Shown here: in pieces, positions 54,113-63,823 of the stretch
Layout: every line of letters starts with the position of its first letter
Numbering within the stretch: the first letter of the stretch is position 1
Program-made: the position numbers and the translations under genes
Assembly: GCA_017569285.1 (NCBI GenBank)
Contig: CP069419.1
Span: 310,001-374,000, forward strand
Direction: 5' to 3'
Length of the DNA stretch: 64,000 nucleotides
From: Clostridiales bacterium
Lineage (GTDB): Bacteria; Bacillota; Clostridia; Christensenellales; Aristaeellaceae
Notes under the pieces: generated by a model
Told to the model about the DNA's origin: nothing
Database searches by the model: none
The model's input: only the letters and a program-made list of their open reading frames with translations

Positions 54113-54232
54113 TCAGACTACGCCCTGCAGTATAGCTGCCAGTACTACACTCCCAAGCATAATGCCTGCAAGGACAAGCGCTCCAATCCTGAGCATGCTC
54201 TTTTTGCGTTCAGCGGTACTTTTTCTGGTCAT
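54113..54232 (-). CDS. 39-residue single-membrane-helix peptide
   Basis: Too short for routine calling, but it has an ATG at 54232 with GGAG about eight bases upstream. The N-terminal 15 residues are basic (MTRKSTAERKKSMLR) and the rest is one hydrophobic helix (GALVLAGIMLGSVVLAA). It sits between the SH3 surface protein and the CapA-like gene on the same strand, a spacing that suggests one transcript. Unknown function; similar short proteins in Firmicutes can act on membrane complexes. Confidence 0.65.
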   Translation of the reverse strand: MTRKSTAERKKSMLRIGALVLAGIMLGSVVLAAILQGVV

Positions 54233-54258
54233 TTCTGTCTCTCCGTCCGAAAGCCGGT

Positions 54259-57200
54259 TCAGCTTTCCGTTTTTGTCTGATCCGGATTCCTTCTGCGCCG
54301 GGATACCGTGCTGGTTTCCCGGTTTCCTTCCGGTTTGAATGAAGCGGTGTAATCCGCATCGTCTTCGGTCCCGGATGTGTATCGTCCGTATGGATTGTCC
54401 ACATTCCTGGAGTATGGCTTCACGGTTGCCTGTCCTCCGGCATTTGTTCCGTTAGGCCTGGGAACAGCCGTTCCGTTGTTTCCCGTATAGATTCCGGTCC
54501 TGATCCGGGCTGCCTGCTGGGCAGCGCCGGGTTCTGCCACGGCACCCGGCCGTGCTGTTCCGGGCTGCTGCGGCCGGCCTGCTGCAGATGCCTGAGGCCT
54601 CACTGCCGGGGTGTTCTGGGGCTTGGCTGTTCCGGCGTTCTGCGCACGCTGCTGTGCGACACGCTTCTGGGCCATCCGCTGGGCGGCTTCGCGTTTCCTG
54701 TTCCGGTTGGCGTATACCGCATATCCGGCTCCGGCAGCGCCGAGCACGAAGATTCCCCCGATCAGCCATCCGAACCCTCCGCCCTGCCCGGCGTCCTGTT
54801 CATATGTAATATTTTCCTTTGTTTCCGGGCTTTCGGTCGGTACCGGGCTTTCAGCCGGCTGGGCCGTTCCGGTGCCGGTCTTTTCCCGGATATACCCGAT
54901 AGCCGCCGCAATCGTTTCTTCCTTGTTGCTGTTATCCTGGTAGGCGATCTCCAGCGTATTCTGCAGGTCTTCCTCCTTCAGGCTTCCGTTCCGGATTCTC
55001 TCTGCCAGGGAGTCCAGGTATTCGGTATTTCCGGGGGTGCTGCTGCTGTTCTCAGGGAGCGGTGCCGGCGTCGCAAACGGATCAAACGGCTTATAGCTTA
55101 CCTTGATTTCGCTGTTGGGATTGGTCCAGGTATTAACACGCTGGTCTTCCGCGGAAACAACGCCGGTCGGCGTTCCGGTGGTTGCAGGCTGGGATGAACC
55201 CGGGTTCGTCTTGCCGGAAGAAGGCTCCGTATTGTTTGCGATTCCTTCCAGGTATTGGGGAGAACCAAAGAACGCATCTGCCTCACTGACGGTCATCTGT
55301 TTGAAATAGCCGCCGTTCACATAGCCTGTCTGGCCATTGTAGCTGACCCGCAGCCACTGGTCTCCTCCCTGACTGATCGTATCATAAACGATGCACAGAG
55401 CGTATTTCTTCAGCCGTCCGATTTTGTTTCCGTTCATACTGGGTTCGCTGCGGAAATTGACGGAATCAGCCGAGACGTAACCATAGCAGCTGAGGCTGTC
55501 CGGGTTATACGGCGGAAGCGTAATCACCGGTTCCGGTTCCTCTGTCTGGGTGGCTTCCTCCAGGAAAGCCGCTTCCTCCATCGAGCTCATCATGCGCAGC
55601 ATATCCGCCCGGATATATCCGGATGTGCCGTCATACTGGGCAACATGCCAGGCAACTCCGTCCACATATTCCTGTCCGGTCACATAAACCACCTTGTTTG
55701 CGGGCAGTTCATCGATGATGACGCTCATGCTTCCAGGCCAGTTCCGGACATAGATGCCGTCACCGATTGTTACAGCATGTCCAACCCGCTGATAGGGTTC
55801 CTGTGTCGGTGCGGGAGTCGGCGGCGCTGTGGGCGTCGGCTCAGTGGTCGGTTCCGGGCTGGCGGTCGGCTCCGGAGTTGCAGTTGGTTCCGGCGTGGCA
55901 GTCGGCTCAGCTGTCGGTTCCGGGGTCGGTTCCGGAGTCGGTTCGGGTGTTGCAGTCGGTTCCACGGTCGGTTCAGCGGTCGGTGCCAGGGTCGGCTTTG
56001 CCGGTTCTTCTTCACGGAATCTGTCCGGAGAATATACCGGTGCCGGAGTCGCCTGGGCGGCGTCATAGTCCCGGCTTTCCTGCAGCGTCAGGCCATTTTC
56101 AACAAACTCCCATTTGATATAGCCTTCCTGCCCGTCCACCATGATATGAGCCCATTCTTCATCCTTATCATTCAGCACCATTCGGATCAGATAGGCCATT
56201 GTATTCGGTTTCAGCTTTTTGAGCAGGGTGGAATTCGTACTGGCTTCCTTCCGGAAGTTGACGTTTTTGCTGGTTTTTACATAACGGTTCTGGATTTCAT
56301 CCACTTCCACCGGTTCCGGAGTGGGTTTCTCCGTTGGAACTGCCGTGGGTTCCGGGGTAATCACCGGAGTCGGCTCTGCCGTCGGTTCCGATGTGGGCTC
56401 TGCAGTCGGAGCCGGAGTGGATGTGTAAACCGGTGCAGGGCTCGGCTGGGCCTGGTTGTAGCGGTTGCTGTCATCCAGACTCAGCACATTGATGAATTCA
56501 CTCTTCAGGTATCCTTCCTGGCCGTCTGCATTGACGCTGGACCAGATCGAGCCGTCGCTTCCAACTTCATTCCGGATGATATAGACATGTTTTCCGCTGC
56601 TCAGGCTCCCCTTCCGCGCAGAGTCAGAAGCCGGTGCTGCGCGGAAGTTTACCTTTGCGTTGGTAACTCCGTAAACATTGATCATCTGTCCGACAGGAAG
56701 CGATTCGGCGGTCATGATAACAGCCGGCTCGGAAGTCGGTTCTGCCGTCGGTTCAGTTGTCGGTATTGCAGTCGGTTCAGCTGCCGGCACTGAAGTCGGT
56801 TCAGCTGTCGGCGCTTCCGTGGGAGCCGGTGTCGCGGTATATACAGGTGCGGGGCTTGACTGGCTCTGGTTGTAGCGGTTGCTGTTGTCCAGGCTCATTG
56901 CATCCAGGAACTCACTCTTCAGGTATCCCTCATCACCGTTGACGCTGACCCGGGACCATATGGATCCGTCGCCCCCGACTTCATTCATAATGATATAGAC
57001 GTTCTCACCCGCACTCAGGGTTCCCTTGCGTGCAGCGTCGGTGGAAGGAGCCGCCCGGAAGTTTACCTTCGCATTGGTGGTCCCGTAAACATTCAGGTAT
57101 TGTCCGATTGGAAGAGACTCCGCTTTCAGCTGCGCTGCAGGCTCTTCATCCGGCGTCTGGGGCAGTACTTCAGCAGGTGCCGCTGTCGGTTCGGCTGTCG

Positions 57201-58644
57201 GTTCCGCAGTCGGCTCAGCCGTCGGTTCGGCTGTCGGTTCGGCTGTCGGTTCGGCTGTCGGTTCGGCTGTCGGTTCCGCTGTCGGCTCAACCGTCGGTTC
57301 GGCTGTCGGTTCCGCTGTCGGTTCAGCCGTCGGTTCGGCTGTCGGTTCCGTAGTCGGCTCAGCCGTCGGTTCGGCTGTCGGTTCCGCAGTCGGCTCAGCT
57401 GTAGGTTCTTCTGTGGGTGCTGGTGTCGCGGTATACACAGGAGCAGGACTGAACTGGGCCAGGTTGTACCGGTCACTGTCTTCCGGACTCATGACATCGA
57501 CAAATTCGCTCTTCAGGTATCCTTCGTCTCCGTCCACGTTGACTCTGGACCAGACCGCATTGTCTCTGCCGGTTTCGTTGATAATAATATAGACTGTTTT
57601 TCCGGAGCTCAGGCTTCCTTTTTTATTGGTGTCCTTGGATGGGCCGGAGCGGAAATTGACATTCGCGTTGGTCCTTCCGTAAATATTCAGGTATTGTCCG
57701 ACGGGAAGAGCTTCTGCTGAAATAAAGGCTGCCGGTTCTGCGGCAGGTTCATCCGTCGGTGCCTGCGTCGGCTCTTCTGTCGGTTCCGGTGTCGGCTCTT
57801 CTGTCGGTTCCGGTGTGGGTTCTTCTGTCGGTTCCGGTGTGGGTTCTTCTGTCGGTTCCGGTGTGGGTTCTTCCGTCGGTTCCGGTGTGGGTTCTTCTGT
57901 CGGTTCCGGTGTGGGTTCTTCTGTCGGTTCCGGTGTCGGCTCTTCCGTCGGTTCCGGTGTCGGCTCTTCCGTCGGTTCCGGTGTCGGTTCTTCCGTCGGT
58001 TCCGGTGTCGGTTCTTCCGTCGGTTCCGGTGTGGGCTCTTCCGTCGGTTCCGGTGTCGGTTCTTCCGTCGGTTCCGGCGTCGGTTCTTCCGTCGGTTCCG
58101 GTGTCGGTTCTTCCGTCGGTTCCGGTGTGGGCTCTTCCGTCGGTTCCGGTGTCGGTTCTTCCGTCGGTTCCGGTGTCGGTTCTTCCGTCGGTTCCGGTGT
58201 ATACAGCTCGATTACCGGCATTGCCGTCGTAAAAGAAATATACAGACGGAAAGAATAATAAATATCATATTCAGAAGCCGTAATCACAAAATAGGGAGTA
58301 TCGGGATTCAGTCTGTCCCCGGCATCGGCGGGAACCGGCAGTGCTGTACCCGGCATGGGATCAAATGTATATTCGTGCCATGGATGGGAGGCGTCAAAAA
58401 ACAGACCGGCCGCATTCACGTCGCCCGGAATGCAGATCCAGAAGCTTCCCGGCTGTTCGTATACCGGAACAGCCTGGGCGGTCTGCTGTTCACCGTTCCC
58501 GTCAAACCAGGTCAGGGAAAACACCATCCCGTCCCAGTCTGCGGGAGCTTCGGCCTGTGCAAAGGCCGTGGCTGTTGTCAGCATCAGCAATGCCGCCAGC
58601 AAAGCAGCCACTTTCAATAGCAAACCCGTTCTCTTCATATACAT
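54259..58644 (-). CDS. Giant secreted multi-SH3 protein with Glu-Pro-Thr repeat linkers
   Basis: About 1461 aa. Signal peptide near residues 1-30 ([21 protein letters not shown]); an unknown N-terminal beta domain (to about 145); then a low-complexity region with about 18 TPEPTEEP units (about 147-290); six bacterial SH3-type modules, at about 308-385, 508-585, 648-726, 781-853, 950-1021 and 1048-1125, joined by AEPT-type linkers; a final membrane helix at about 1290-1312 and a basic Gln/Ala/Arg-rich cytoplasmic tail. Bacterial SH3 modules often bind peptidoglycan, so a wall-contacting or adhesion role is likely. ATG at 58644 follows AAAGGAAGG; a second ATG is two codons in. Strong promoter upstream. 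Confidence 0.88.
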   Translation of the reverse strand: MYMKRTGLLLKVAALLAALLMLTTATAFAQAEAPADWDGMVFSLTWFDGNGEQQTAQAVPVYEQPGSFWICIPGDVNAAGLFFDASHPWHEYTFDPMPGTALPVPADAGDRLNPDTPYFVITASEYDIYYSFRLYISFTTAMPVIELYTPEPTEEPTPEPTEEPTPEPTEEPTPEPTEEPTPEPTEEPTPEPTEEPTPEPTEEPTPEPTEEPTPEPTEEPTPEPTEEPTPEPTEEPTPEPTEEPTPEPTEEPTPEPTEEPTPEPTEEPTPEPTEEPTPEPTEEPTPEPTEEPTQAPTDEPAAEPAAFISAEALPVGQYLNIYGRTNANVNFRSGPSKDTNKKGSLSSGKTVYIIINETGRDNAVWSRVNVDGDEGYLKSEFVDVMSPEDSDRYNLAQFSPAPVYTATPAPTEEPTAEPTAEPTAEPTAEPTTEPTAEPTAEPTAEPTAEPTVEPTAEPTAEPTAEPTAEPTAEPTAEPTAEPTAEPTAAPAEVLPQTPDEEPAAQLKAESLPIGQYLNVYGTTNAKVNFRAAPSTDAARKGTLSAGENVYIIMNEVGGDGSIWSRVSVNGDEGYLKSEFLDAMSLDNSNRYNQSQSSPAPVYTATPAPTEAPTAEPTSVPAAEPTAIPTTEPTAEPTSEPAVIMTAESLPVGQMINVYGVTNAKVNFRAAPASDSARKGSLSSGKHVYIIRNEVGSDGSIWSSVNADGQEGYLKSEFINVLSLDDSNRYNQAQPSPAPVYTSTPAPTAEPTSEPTAEPTPVITPEPTAVPTEKPTPEPVEVDEIQNRYVKTSKNVNFRKEASTNSTLLKKLKPNTMAYLIRMVLNDKDEEWAHIMVDGQEGYIKWEFVENGLTLQESRDYDAAQATPAPVYSPDRFREEEPAKPTLAPTAEPTVEPTATPEPTPEPTPEPTAEPTATPEPTATPEPTASPEPTTEPTPTAPPTPAPTQEPYQRVGHAVTIGDGIYVRNWPGSMSVIIDELPANKVVYVTGQEYVDGVAWHVAQYDGTSGYIRADMLRMMSSMEEAAFLEEATQTEEPEPVITLPPYNPDSLSCYGYVSADSVNFRSEPSMNGNKIGRLKKYALCIVYDTISQGGDQWLRVSYNGQTGYVNGGYFKQMTVSEADAFFGSPQYLEGIANNTEPSSGKTNPGSSQPATTGTPTGVVSAEDQRVNTWTNPNSEIKVSYKPFDPFATPAPLPENSSSTPGNTEYLDSLAERIRNGSLKEEDLQNTLEIAYQDNSNKEETIAAAIGYIREKTGTGTAQPAESPVPTESPETKENITYEQDAGQGGGFGWLIGGIFVLGAAGAGYAVYANRNRKREAAQRMAQKRVAQQRAQNAGTAKPQNTPAVRPQASAAGRPQQPGTARPGAVAEPGAAQQAARIRTGIYTGNNGTAVPRPNGTNAGGQATVKPYSRNVDNPYGRYTSGTEDDADYTASFKPEGNRETSTVSRRRRNPDQTKTES
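57165..57420 (-). repeat. 12-base-type in-frame repeat encoding AEPT linker
   Basis: Tandem near-repeats of GGTTCGGCTGTC/GGTTCCGCTGTC on the plus strand (antisense), coding (AEPT)n in the SH3 protein, with scattered single-base changes. Confidence 0.85.
57774..58202 (-). repeat. 24-base tandem repeat encoding TEEPTPEP
   Basis: About 18 in-frame copies of a 24-base unit (plus-strand reading GGTTCCGGTGTCGGTTCTTC and close variants), covering about 430 bases. Copies differ at third positions, so drift after expansion is visible. Length is a multiple of three, so copy change would not shift frame. Confidence 0.95.
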
Positions 58645-58683
58645 TTCCTTCCTTTCGGAATCGTTCACGGAACTAATGCAAAC

Positions 58684-58712
58684 ATTGTACTTCCTTTCCG
58701 GAGGGGTGTCAA
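58684..58712 (-). promoter_or_regulatory. Promoter of the SH3 surface protein gene
   Basis: Minus strand TTGACA (58707-58712), 17 bases, TACAAT (58684-58689); start codon about 40 bases downstream. Confidence 0.8.
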
Positions 58713-58821
58713 TCAAAGCGCCGCCGCCGGAAGGAATTACGGTTCGTCCCGTCGAAAAAACCGTCATTCGGTAATGATAACGGACCGGCAGTCCGTTTCC
58801 TTCCCGGGAGGGGTGAAAACC

Positions 58822-59439
58822 ATGTTCAAATCCTGTTTTTCTGCACTGTTCAGGCTTCCGGAATCAGCAGACAGCAACCCGGCTGTCTATTTTTCGAATC
58901 TGCCGGTGCTGGAGACTGCCGACCTGATCCTGCGCCCGGTCCGTATGGGAGATGCAAAGGATATATTCCGGTATGCTTCCGATCCGGAAGTTGCAAGATA
59001 TGTGATGTGGGAACCGCACCGGAGCATTTCGGATACCCGGGCCTATATCCGCTATGTCCGTTCCATGTACCGCCGGGGTCTTCCCTCTTCATGGGCTGTT
59101 GTTCACAGACCGACCGGCCATGTGATCGGTTCCATCGGGTTTGTCGGATATTCACCGGTTCACCATGCAGCTGAAGTCGGATACAGTTTTTCCCGGGAAT
59201 ACTGGAACCACGGGTATGCCACCCAGGCGCTCTCTGCCGTTATCCGTTCCGCATTCGACCGGATTGGCGCGCTGAATCGTCTTGAAGCCCAGCATGATGT
59301 CCGCAATCCCGCAAGCGGACGGGTCATGGAAAAGTGCGGAATGCGCCGTGAAGGAATACTCCGCGGGCGGCTTCTGAACAAATCGGAATTCATTGATGTC
59401 GTGATCTATGCAGTTCTCCGCTCAGACCGAATGGGTTGA
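58822..59439 (+). CDS. GNAT-family N-acetyltransferase (RimJ/RimL-like)
   Basis: 205 aa. The acyl-CoA-binding core reads [20 protein letters not shown] and the [20 protein letters not shown] stretch is typical of RimJ/RimL-type acetyltransferases, which modify protein N-termini or small amines. The ATG at 58822 follows GGAGGGGTG; the frame upstream of that has no support. Substrate unknown. Confidence 0.88.
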   Translation: MFKSCFSALFRLPESADSNPAVYFSNLPVLETADLILRPVRMGDAKDIFRYASDPEVARYVMWEPHRSISDTRAYIRYVRSMYRRGLPSSWAVVHRPTGHVIGSIGFVGYSPVHHAAEVGYSFSREYWNHGYATQALSAVIRSAFDRIGALNRLEAQHDVRNPASGRVMEKCGMRREGILRGRLLNKSEFIDVVIYAVLRSDRMG

Positions 59440-59464
59440 AGAAACCGGCTGTTCGGCGTATAAT
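59436..59464 (+). promoter_or_regulatory. Promoter of the metallophosphoesterase gene
   Basis: TTGAAG (59436-59441), 17 bases, TATAAT (59459-59464). The -35 overlaps the GNAT stop codon. Confidence 0.72.
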
Positions 59465-59506
59465 AAGATGTTAGTGTAAATCTGGCTGGAAGGAGGAGGT
59501 TTTTCC

Positions 59507-60457
59507 ATGAATGAATACCGGGGGAAGCACGCTCCTTCTCAGCCATGGCCTGTTGCCTCCACTGCCTCAGTTCCGGGCGGAAAAGGTCGGCACAGGAAGA
59601 AAAGCCGTCGGAAACGCCTCCGGGGTTTTTTGCTCGTTTTGCTGCTGCTGGCGGTCATTTCATATCCGTTCCTTGAAGCACGGATCCTCCTGACGGATAA
59701 AGCTTCAATGGCAATGGATGATCTGCCGCCTGATGCCAATCATCTGCGTGTGGTATTCCTGTCAGATATCCATTGGGGATTCTGGTATTCCGATTCCGAT
59801 CTGGAGGGGCTCATTTCACGGATCAATAATCTCCGGCCGGACCTGGTGCTTTTCGGCGGTGATTACGCCACGGACAATGCCTCCGCCATCCGTTTTTTCC
59901 AGCAGATGAAAAAGATGAACAAAATCCACGCCCGGTACGGTATTTACGGCGTCCTGGGCGAGTCGGACCGCGGGGAAACCGGCTATGAACAGGCTCAGCT
60001 GCTGGATGCCATGAACGCCGCAGATGTAGTTCCGCTCGTTAACAAAACAGCATCCATCAACATCGGTACAGGCCGGATTTATATTGCCGGAGCAGACAAG
60101 CCCGCAAAAGGGGCTCCGGATATCAGATCACTTGTACGCAGCCTGTCCGTCTCGGATTTTGTCATTTTCCTTGCACACGACCCGTCCCTGATTCCCATTG
60201 CGCAACAGGCTCCCAACGCATCCGGATCCCTGGGCTGGATGGATCTCGGGCTCTTCGGTCATACGCACGGCGGGCAGATGTCTTTCTTCGCTGATCTGCT
60301 GGATATTGCCCCGGATGTACCGGACCGGTACCGTTCAGGCTGGCTGAAGGAAAACCGCGGAACACTCCTGATTTCACGCGGAATCGGAACATCGGTCGTT
60401 CCCTGCCGGCTTTTCTGTTATCCACAGATCCACTGTATAGAGCTGACAGCCAACTGA
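59507..60457 (+). CDS. Membrane-anchored metallophosphoesterase with altered GNH motif
   Basis: 316 aa. A basic N-terminus, one membrane helix (about residues 42-58, FLLVLLLLAVISYPFL) and an outer calcineurin-like domain. Metal motifs: D87-I-H89 (FLSDIH), GGDYATDN, HD (LAHDPSL) and GHTHGGQ near residue 252. The usual GNH(D/E) motif is GESD (residues 151-154), losing the Asn and His that normally hold metal and phosphate. Activity may be altered. Relatives include YaeI-type UDP-diacylglucosamine and lipid phosphatases. Own promoter; ATG follows AGGAGGAGG. Confidence 0.87.
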   Translation: MNEYRGKHAPSQPWPVASTASVPGGKGRHRKKSRRKRLRGFLLVLLLLAVISYPFLEARILLTDKASMAMDDLPPDANHLRVVFLSDIHWGFWYSDSDLEGLISRINNLRPDLVLFGGDYATDNASAIRFFQQMKKMNKIHARYGIYGVLGESDRGETGYEQAQLLDAMNAADVVPLVNKTASINIGTGRIYIAGADKPAKGAPDIRSLVRSLSVSDFVIFLAHDPSLIPIAQQAPNASGSLGWMDLGLFGHTHGGQMSFFADLLDIAPDVPDRYRSGWLKENRGTLLISRGIGTSVVPCRLFCYPQIHCIELTAN

Positions 60458-60493
60458 CATTCCCGATTGCTTACTTGGAGGTATCTGATACTG

Positions 60494-61351
60494 ATGCAGA
60501 CCGATACGCAGATTGACGTAAAGGATGTATCCTTTATGTATGATGGTTCATCTTCACCCGCTCTCTCCCATATTAAGGCAGAAATCAGGCCGGGCGAGTT
60601 TGTGGCAGTTCTCGGGCACAACGGTTCCGGGAAGTCCACACTCGCCAAGCTTTTGAATGCCCTGTATACTCCTACGGAGGGAAATGTTGTGGTCTGCGGG
60701 TACGATACACGCGATGAAAAGCTGGTATGGGAAATCCGGCAGCGTGCCGGTATGATCTTCCAGAATCCGGATAACCAGATCGTTGCAACCGTTGTGAAGG
60801 AAGACGTTGCCTTTGGCCTGGAAAACCTCGGCATTCCTTCAGAAGAGATGATTCCGCGGATTGAGAGTGCGCTCTCTGCCGTCCGGATGAACCGGTATGC
60901 CGATTCTGCCCCGCACCAGCTGTCGGGCGGCCAGAAGCAGCGTGTTGCGATTGCAGGCATTCTGGCGATGGAGCCCTCTGTGATTATTGCCGATGAAGCG
61001 ACTGCTATGCTGGATCCTTCCGGCCGGAAGGAAGTACTTGATACCATCCGTATGCTGAACCGGAGCAAAGGGATTACTGTCATCTGGATCACCCATTTCA
61101 TGGAGGAAGCCGCCCTGGCGGACCGGGTCCTGGTAGTGACAGACGGCTCCGTGCGCCTTGACGGTACCCCTGCTGAGGTTTTCGGTCATGTGGACGCGAT
61201 GCGGGAGATGCATCTGGATGTCCCTCATATGACCGCGCTTGCGGATGAGCTGCGCCGGGAAGGGCTGCCCATCCGGGATGGCGTCCTGACTGTTGATGAT
61301 CTTGTACAGGAGGTGGAAAAAGCAATATGTCCATTGAAGTCCGCCACCTGA
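60494..61351 (+). CDS. ecfA1: Energy-coupling factor transporter ATPase EcfA1
   Basis: One of two ATPases of the shared ECF transporter module that powers vitamin and metal uptake. 285 aa. Walker A GHNGSGKST, ABC signature QLSGGQKQR, Walker B VIIADEATAMLDP. The ATG at 60494 is 12 bases after GGAGG; a longer frame to 60467 has no family support. Overlaps ecfA2 by 25 bases. Confidence 0.95.
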   Translation: MQTDTQIDVKDVSFMYDGSSSPALSHIKAEIRPGEFVAVLGHNGSGKSTLAKLLNALYTPTEGNVVVCGYDTRDEKLVWEIRQRAGMIFQNPDNQIVATVVKEDVAFGLENLGIPSEEMIPRIESALSAVRMNRYADSAPHQLSGGQKQRVAIAGILAMEPSVIIADEATAMLDPSGRKEVLDTIRMLNRSKGITVIWITHFMEEAALADRVLVVTDGSVRLDGTPAEVFGHVDAMREMHLDVPHMTALADELRREGLPIRDGVLTVDDLVQEVEKAICPLKSAT

Positions 61352-62199
61352 CACACCTTTATTCTGCGGGGACACCGCTGAGCACAGTCGCGCTCGACAA
61401 TATCAGCTTCCGGATCGATGACGGGGAATTCATCGGAATTATCGGCCACACCGGTTCCGGCAAGTCCACCCTGGTCCAGCACCTGAACGGCCTGCTGAAG
61501 CCAACTTCCGGAGAAGTCCTGATTGACGGAGAGGATCTCAACGGCGAGCATACAAACCGCCGGCTTCTGCGCCAGAAAATCGGTCTTGTCTTCCAGTATC
61601 CGGAATATCAGCTCTTTGAAGAGACCGTCGCAAAGGATATTGCTTTCGGCCCAAAGAACATGGGGTTGTCTTCTGCAGAAATCGATGAACGGGTCCGCTA
61701 TGCCATGGCCAGTGTCCATCTGGATTATGACAAGTATGCAGAGCGCAGCCCGTTTGAGCTCTCCGGCGGACAGATGCGCCGTGTGGCAATTGCCGGTGTG
61801 CTTGCCATGCGTCCCTCTGTGCTGATTCTGGATGAGCCGACAGCCGGGCTGGACCCGCGTGGCCGGGATCGGATTCTGTCCATGCTGGAGGAGCTTCATT
61901 CCGAAGGAAATGTGACCATTCTGATGGTATCACACAGTATGGATGATATGGCCCGCCTGGCCACCCGCCTGCTGGTGATTGCGGACGGCAAGCTGGTCGC
62001 CACCGGTACGCCGAGGGAAATCTTTGCCCAGTCCGAAATGATGACCTCCATCGGTCTGGATGTTCCTGAAGCCGTTCACCTCTGCCGTGAACTGCGAAAC
62101 AGGGGGCTGGATATTCCTCCGGACCTGTATCGCACAGAGGAACTGAAGGATGCCATTCTTCAGCTCTGGTCCCGGAGGAAGGAGGGACCAGCATGCTGA
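61327..62199 (+). CDS. ecfA2: Energy-coupling factor transporter ATPase EcfA2
   Basis: Second ECF ATPase, 290 aa: Walker A GHTGSGKST, signature ELSGGQMRR, Walker B LILDEPTAGLDP. Pairs with EcfA1 and EcfT. Translational coupling by overlaps of 25 bases upstream and seven bases downstream. Confidence 0.95.
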   Translation: MSIEVRHLTHLYSAGTPLSTVALDNISFRIDDGEFIGIIGHTGSGKSTLVQHLNGLLKPTSGEVLIDGEDLNGEHTNRRLLRQKIGLVFQYPEYQLFEETVAKDIAFGPKNMGLSSAEIDERVRYAMASVHLDYDKYAERSPFELSGGQMRRVAIAGVLAMRPSVLILDEPTAGLDPRGRDRILSMLEELHSEGNVTILMVSHSMDDMARLATRLLVIADGKLVATGTPREIFAQSEMMTSIGLDVPEAVHLCRELRNRGLDIPPDLYRTEELKDAILQLWSRRKEGPAC

Positions 62200-63002
62200 A
62201 CAACATTACAATCGGCCAGTATTATCCGGTGGACAGTCCGGTGCACCGCCTGGATCCGCGGATCAAGCTGATCCTGACAATTGGCTTTATCGTTTCGGTA
62301 TTCCTGGCACAGTCTTTCTCCGGCTACGTCCTGCTTTTTGCGTTCATTTTCTTTGTTGCCCGGCTTTCCCGGGTGCCGTTCCGTATGCTGCTGAAAGGGC
62401 TGAAGCCCCTCCGGATTATTCTCATCCTGACTTTTTTCCTTAATCTTTTCTTTACTCAGGGTGATATTGTATGGGTGAAATTCTGGATTGTCCGGATTAC
62501 GCAGGAGGCATTTCTGCAGGCGCTGTTCTATTCCCTGCGTCTGGTTTTCCTGGTAGCCGGCACCTCCCTGCTGACACTGACAACATCCCCCGTTGCCCTG
62601 GCTGACGGACTGGAAATCCTGCTGACACCGCTGAAGAAGATTCATTTTCCTGCACACGAACTGGCCATGATGATGACCATTGCGCTCCGGTTCATTCCGA
62701 CATTGCTGGAGGAAACGGACAAGATCATGAAAGCCCAGATGGCCCGCGGCGCTGACTTTGAGAGCGGAAACCTGATTTCCAGGGCCAAAGCGATGGTTCC
62801 CCTTCTGGTCCCCCTGTTTGTCAGTGCATTCCGCCGTGCCGGTGACCTGGCCATGGCCATGGAAAGCCGCTGTTACCACGGGGGGGACGGCAGGACCCGC
62901 CTCCGTTCCCTCAGACTGACCCGTGCAGACCTGATTGCCTGCATTGTGGTTGCCAGCTTTATCGCCTTGGTTGTGTGTTCCGGTATGTTCCTTCCCTTCT
63001 GA
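62193..63002 (+). CDS. ecfT: Energy-coupling factor transporter transmembrane protein EcfT
   Basis: The membrane scaffold that links the ATPases to substrate-specific S components. 269 aa with several helices and the Ala-Arg-Gly coupling helix MARGADFE, plus a second SRCYHGG motif. No S component (RibU, ThiT and the like) is in the window, so they must lie elsewhere. Confidence 0.94.
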   Translation: MLNNITIGQYYPVDSPVHRLDPRIKLILTIGFIVSVFLAQSFSGYVLLFAFIFFVARLSRVPFRMLLKGLKPLRIILILTFFLNLFFTQGDIVWVKFWIVRITQEAFLQALFYSLRLVFLVAGTSLLTLTTSPVALADGLEILLTPLKKIHFPAHELAMMMTIALRFIPTLLEETDKIMKAQMARGADFESGNLISRAKAMVPLLVPLFVSAFRRAGDLAMAMESRCYHGGDGRTRLRSLRLTRADLIACIVVASFIALVVCSGMFLPF

Positions 63003-63034
63003 ATCCTGCATTTTCCTGATCCGGAGGCTTTGTT

Positions 63035-63820
63035 TTGAAGAGAATCCTTCTGACAGTTGAATATGACGGAACTGCCTATGCCGGCTGGCAGCGCCAGATC
63101 AACGGCCTTGCCGTTCAGCAGGTGCTTGAGGAAGCTCTTGCTTCCGCCTGCGGCCATCCGGTTGTCGTAACCGGATCCTCGCGGACAGACGCGGGAGTCC
63201 ATGCACTGATGCAGATGGTTCATTTTGATACCGACAGTACGATTCCGGCGGATAAATATCCGTTTGTGCTCAACAACATTCTGCCTCCGGATATCCGGGT
63301 TCAGGCCGGTAAGGAAGTACCGGCCGGTTTTCATGCCCGTTTTCTCGCTTCGGGAAAGACCTATACCTATCGGATTCTGAACCGCCGGCATGCCGGTGCG
63401 CTGTATCGCAACCTTTGCTGGCATGTGCCGGTCCCCCTGGATATCCGTTCCATGAAACTGGCAATTGCCGACCTGATCGGAACCCATGATTTCCGGGCTT
63501 TTGAAGCTTCCGGCGGTACCGCGAAATCCACCATCCGAACCCTGGACCGTGCAGCGCTTGATGAGAATGACGGAAATATCACCATCACCGTGAGCGGCAA
63601 TGCATTTCTCTATAATATGGTACGGATTATCGCGGGCACGCTGGTGGAAATCGGCCTGGGAAAGCTGAAGCCTGATGCTTTCCGCCGGGCTTTTGAATCC
63701 GGAAGCCGTCTGGATCTCGGAATGACAGCCCCGCCATCCGGCCTCGAGCTCACAGAGGTTCGCTATCCGGCACTCGCCTTTACAGATCCCGATACGCTTC
63801 GCTGGCACGAGGAGGAATAA
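63035..63820 (+). CDS. truA: tRNA pseudouridine(38-40) synthase TruA
   Basis: Makes pseudouridine at positions 38-40 of the tRNA anticodon arm. 261 aa; the catalytic Asp is in SSRTDAGVHAL near residue 51, and DGTAYAGWQRQ and GNAFLYNMVRIIAGTLVEIG are typical. TTG start seven bases after GGAGG. In many Firmicutes truA follows the ecfA1-ecfA2-ecfT genes, as here. Confidence 0.96.
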   Translation: MKRILLTVEYDGTAYAGWQRQINGLAVQQVLEEALASACGHPVVVTGSSRTDAGVHALMQMVHFDTDSTIPADKYPFVLNNILPPDIRVQAGKEVPAGFHARFLASGKTYTYRILNRRHAGALYRNLCWHVPVPLDIRSMKLAIADLIGTHDFRAFEASGGTAKSTIRTLDRAALDENDGNITITVSGNAFLYNMVRIIAGTLVEIGLGKLKPDAFRRAFESGSRLDLGMTAPPSGLELTEVRYPALAFTDPDTLRWHEEE

Positions 63821-63823
63821 CTG

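Noticed and set aside
57774-58202. CRISPR-like tandem array
   Set aside because: The repeats are directly joined, with no unique spacers, and encode protein in the SH3 gene.
57759-58258. Plus-strand ORFs of Gly-Ser-Val or Ser-Val-Leu repeats
   Set aside because: They are antisense to the TEEPTPEP repeat; the 24-base unit lacks stops in several frames. No ribosome site and no conserved domain.
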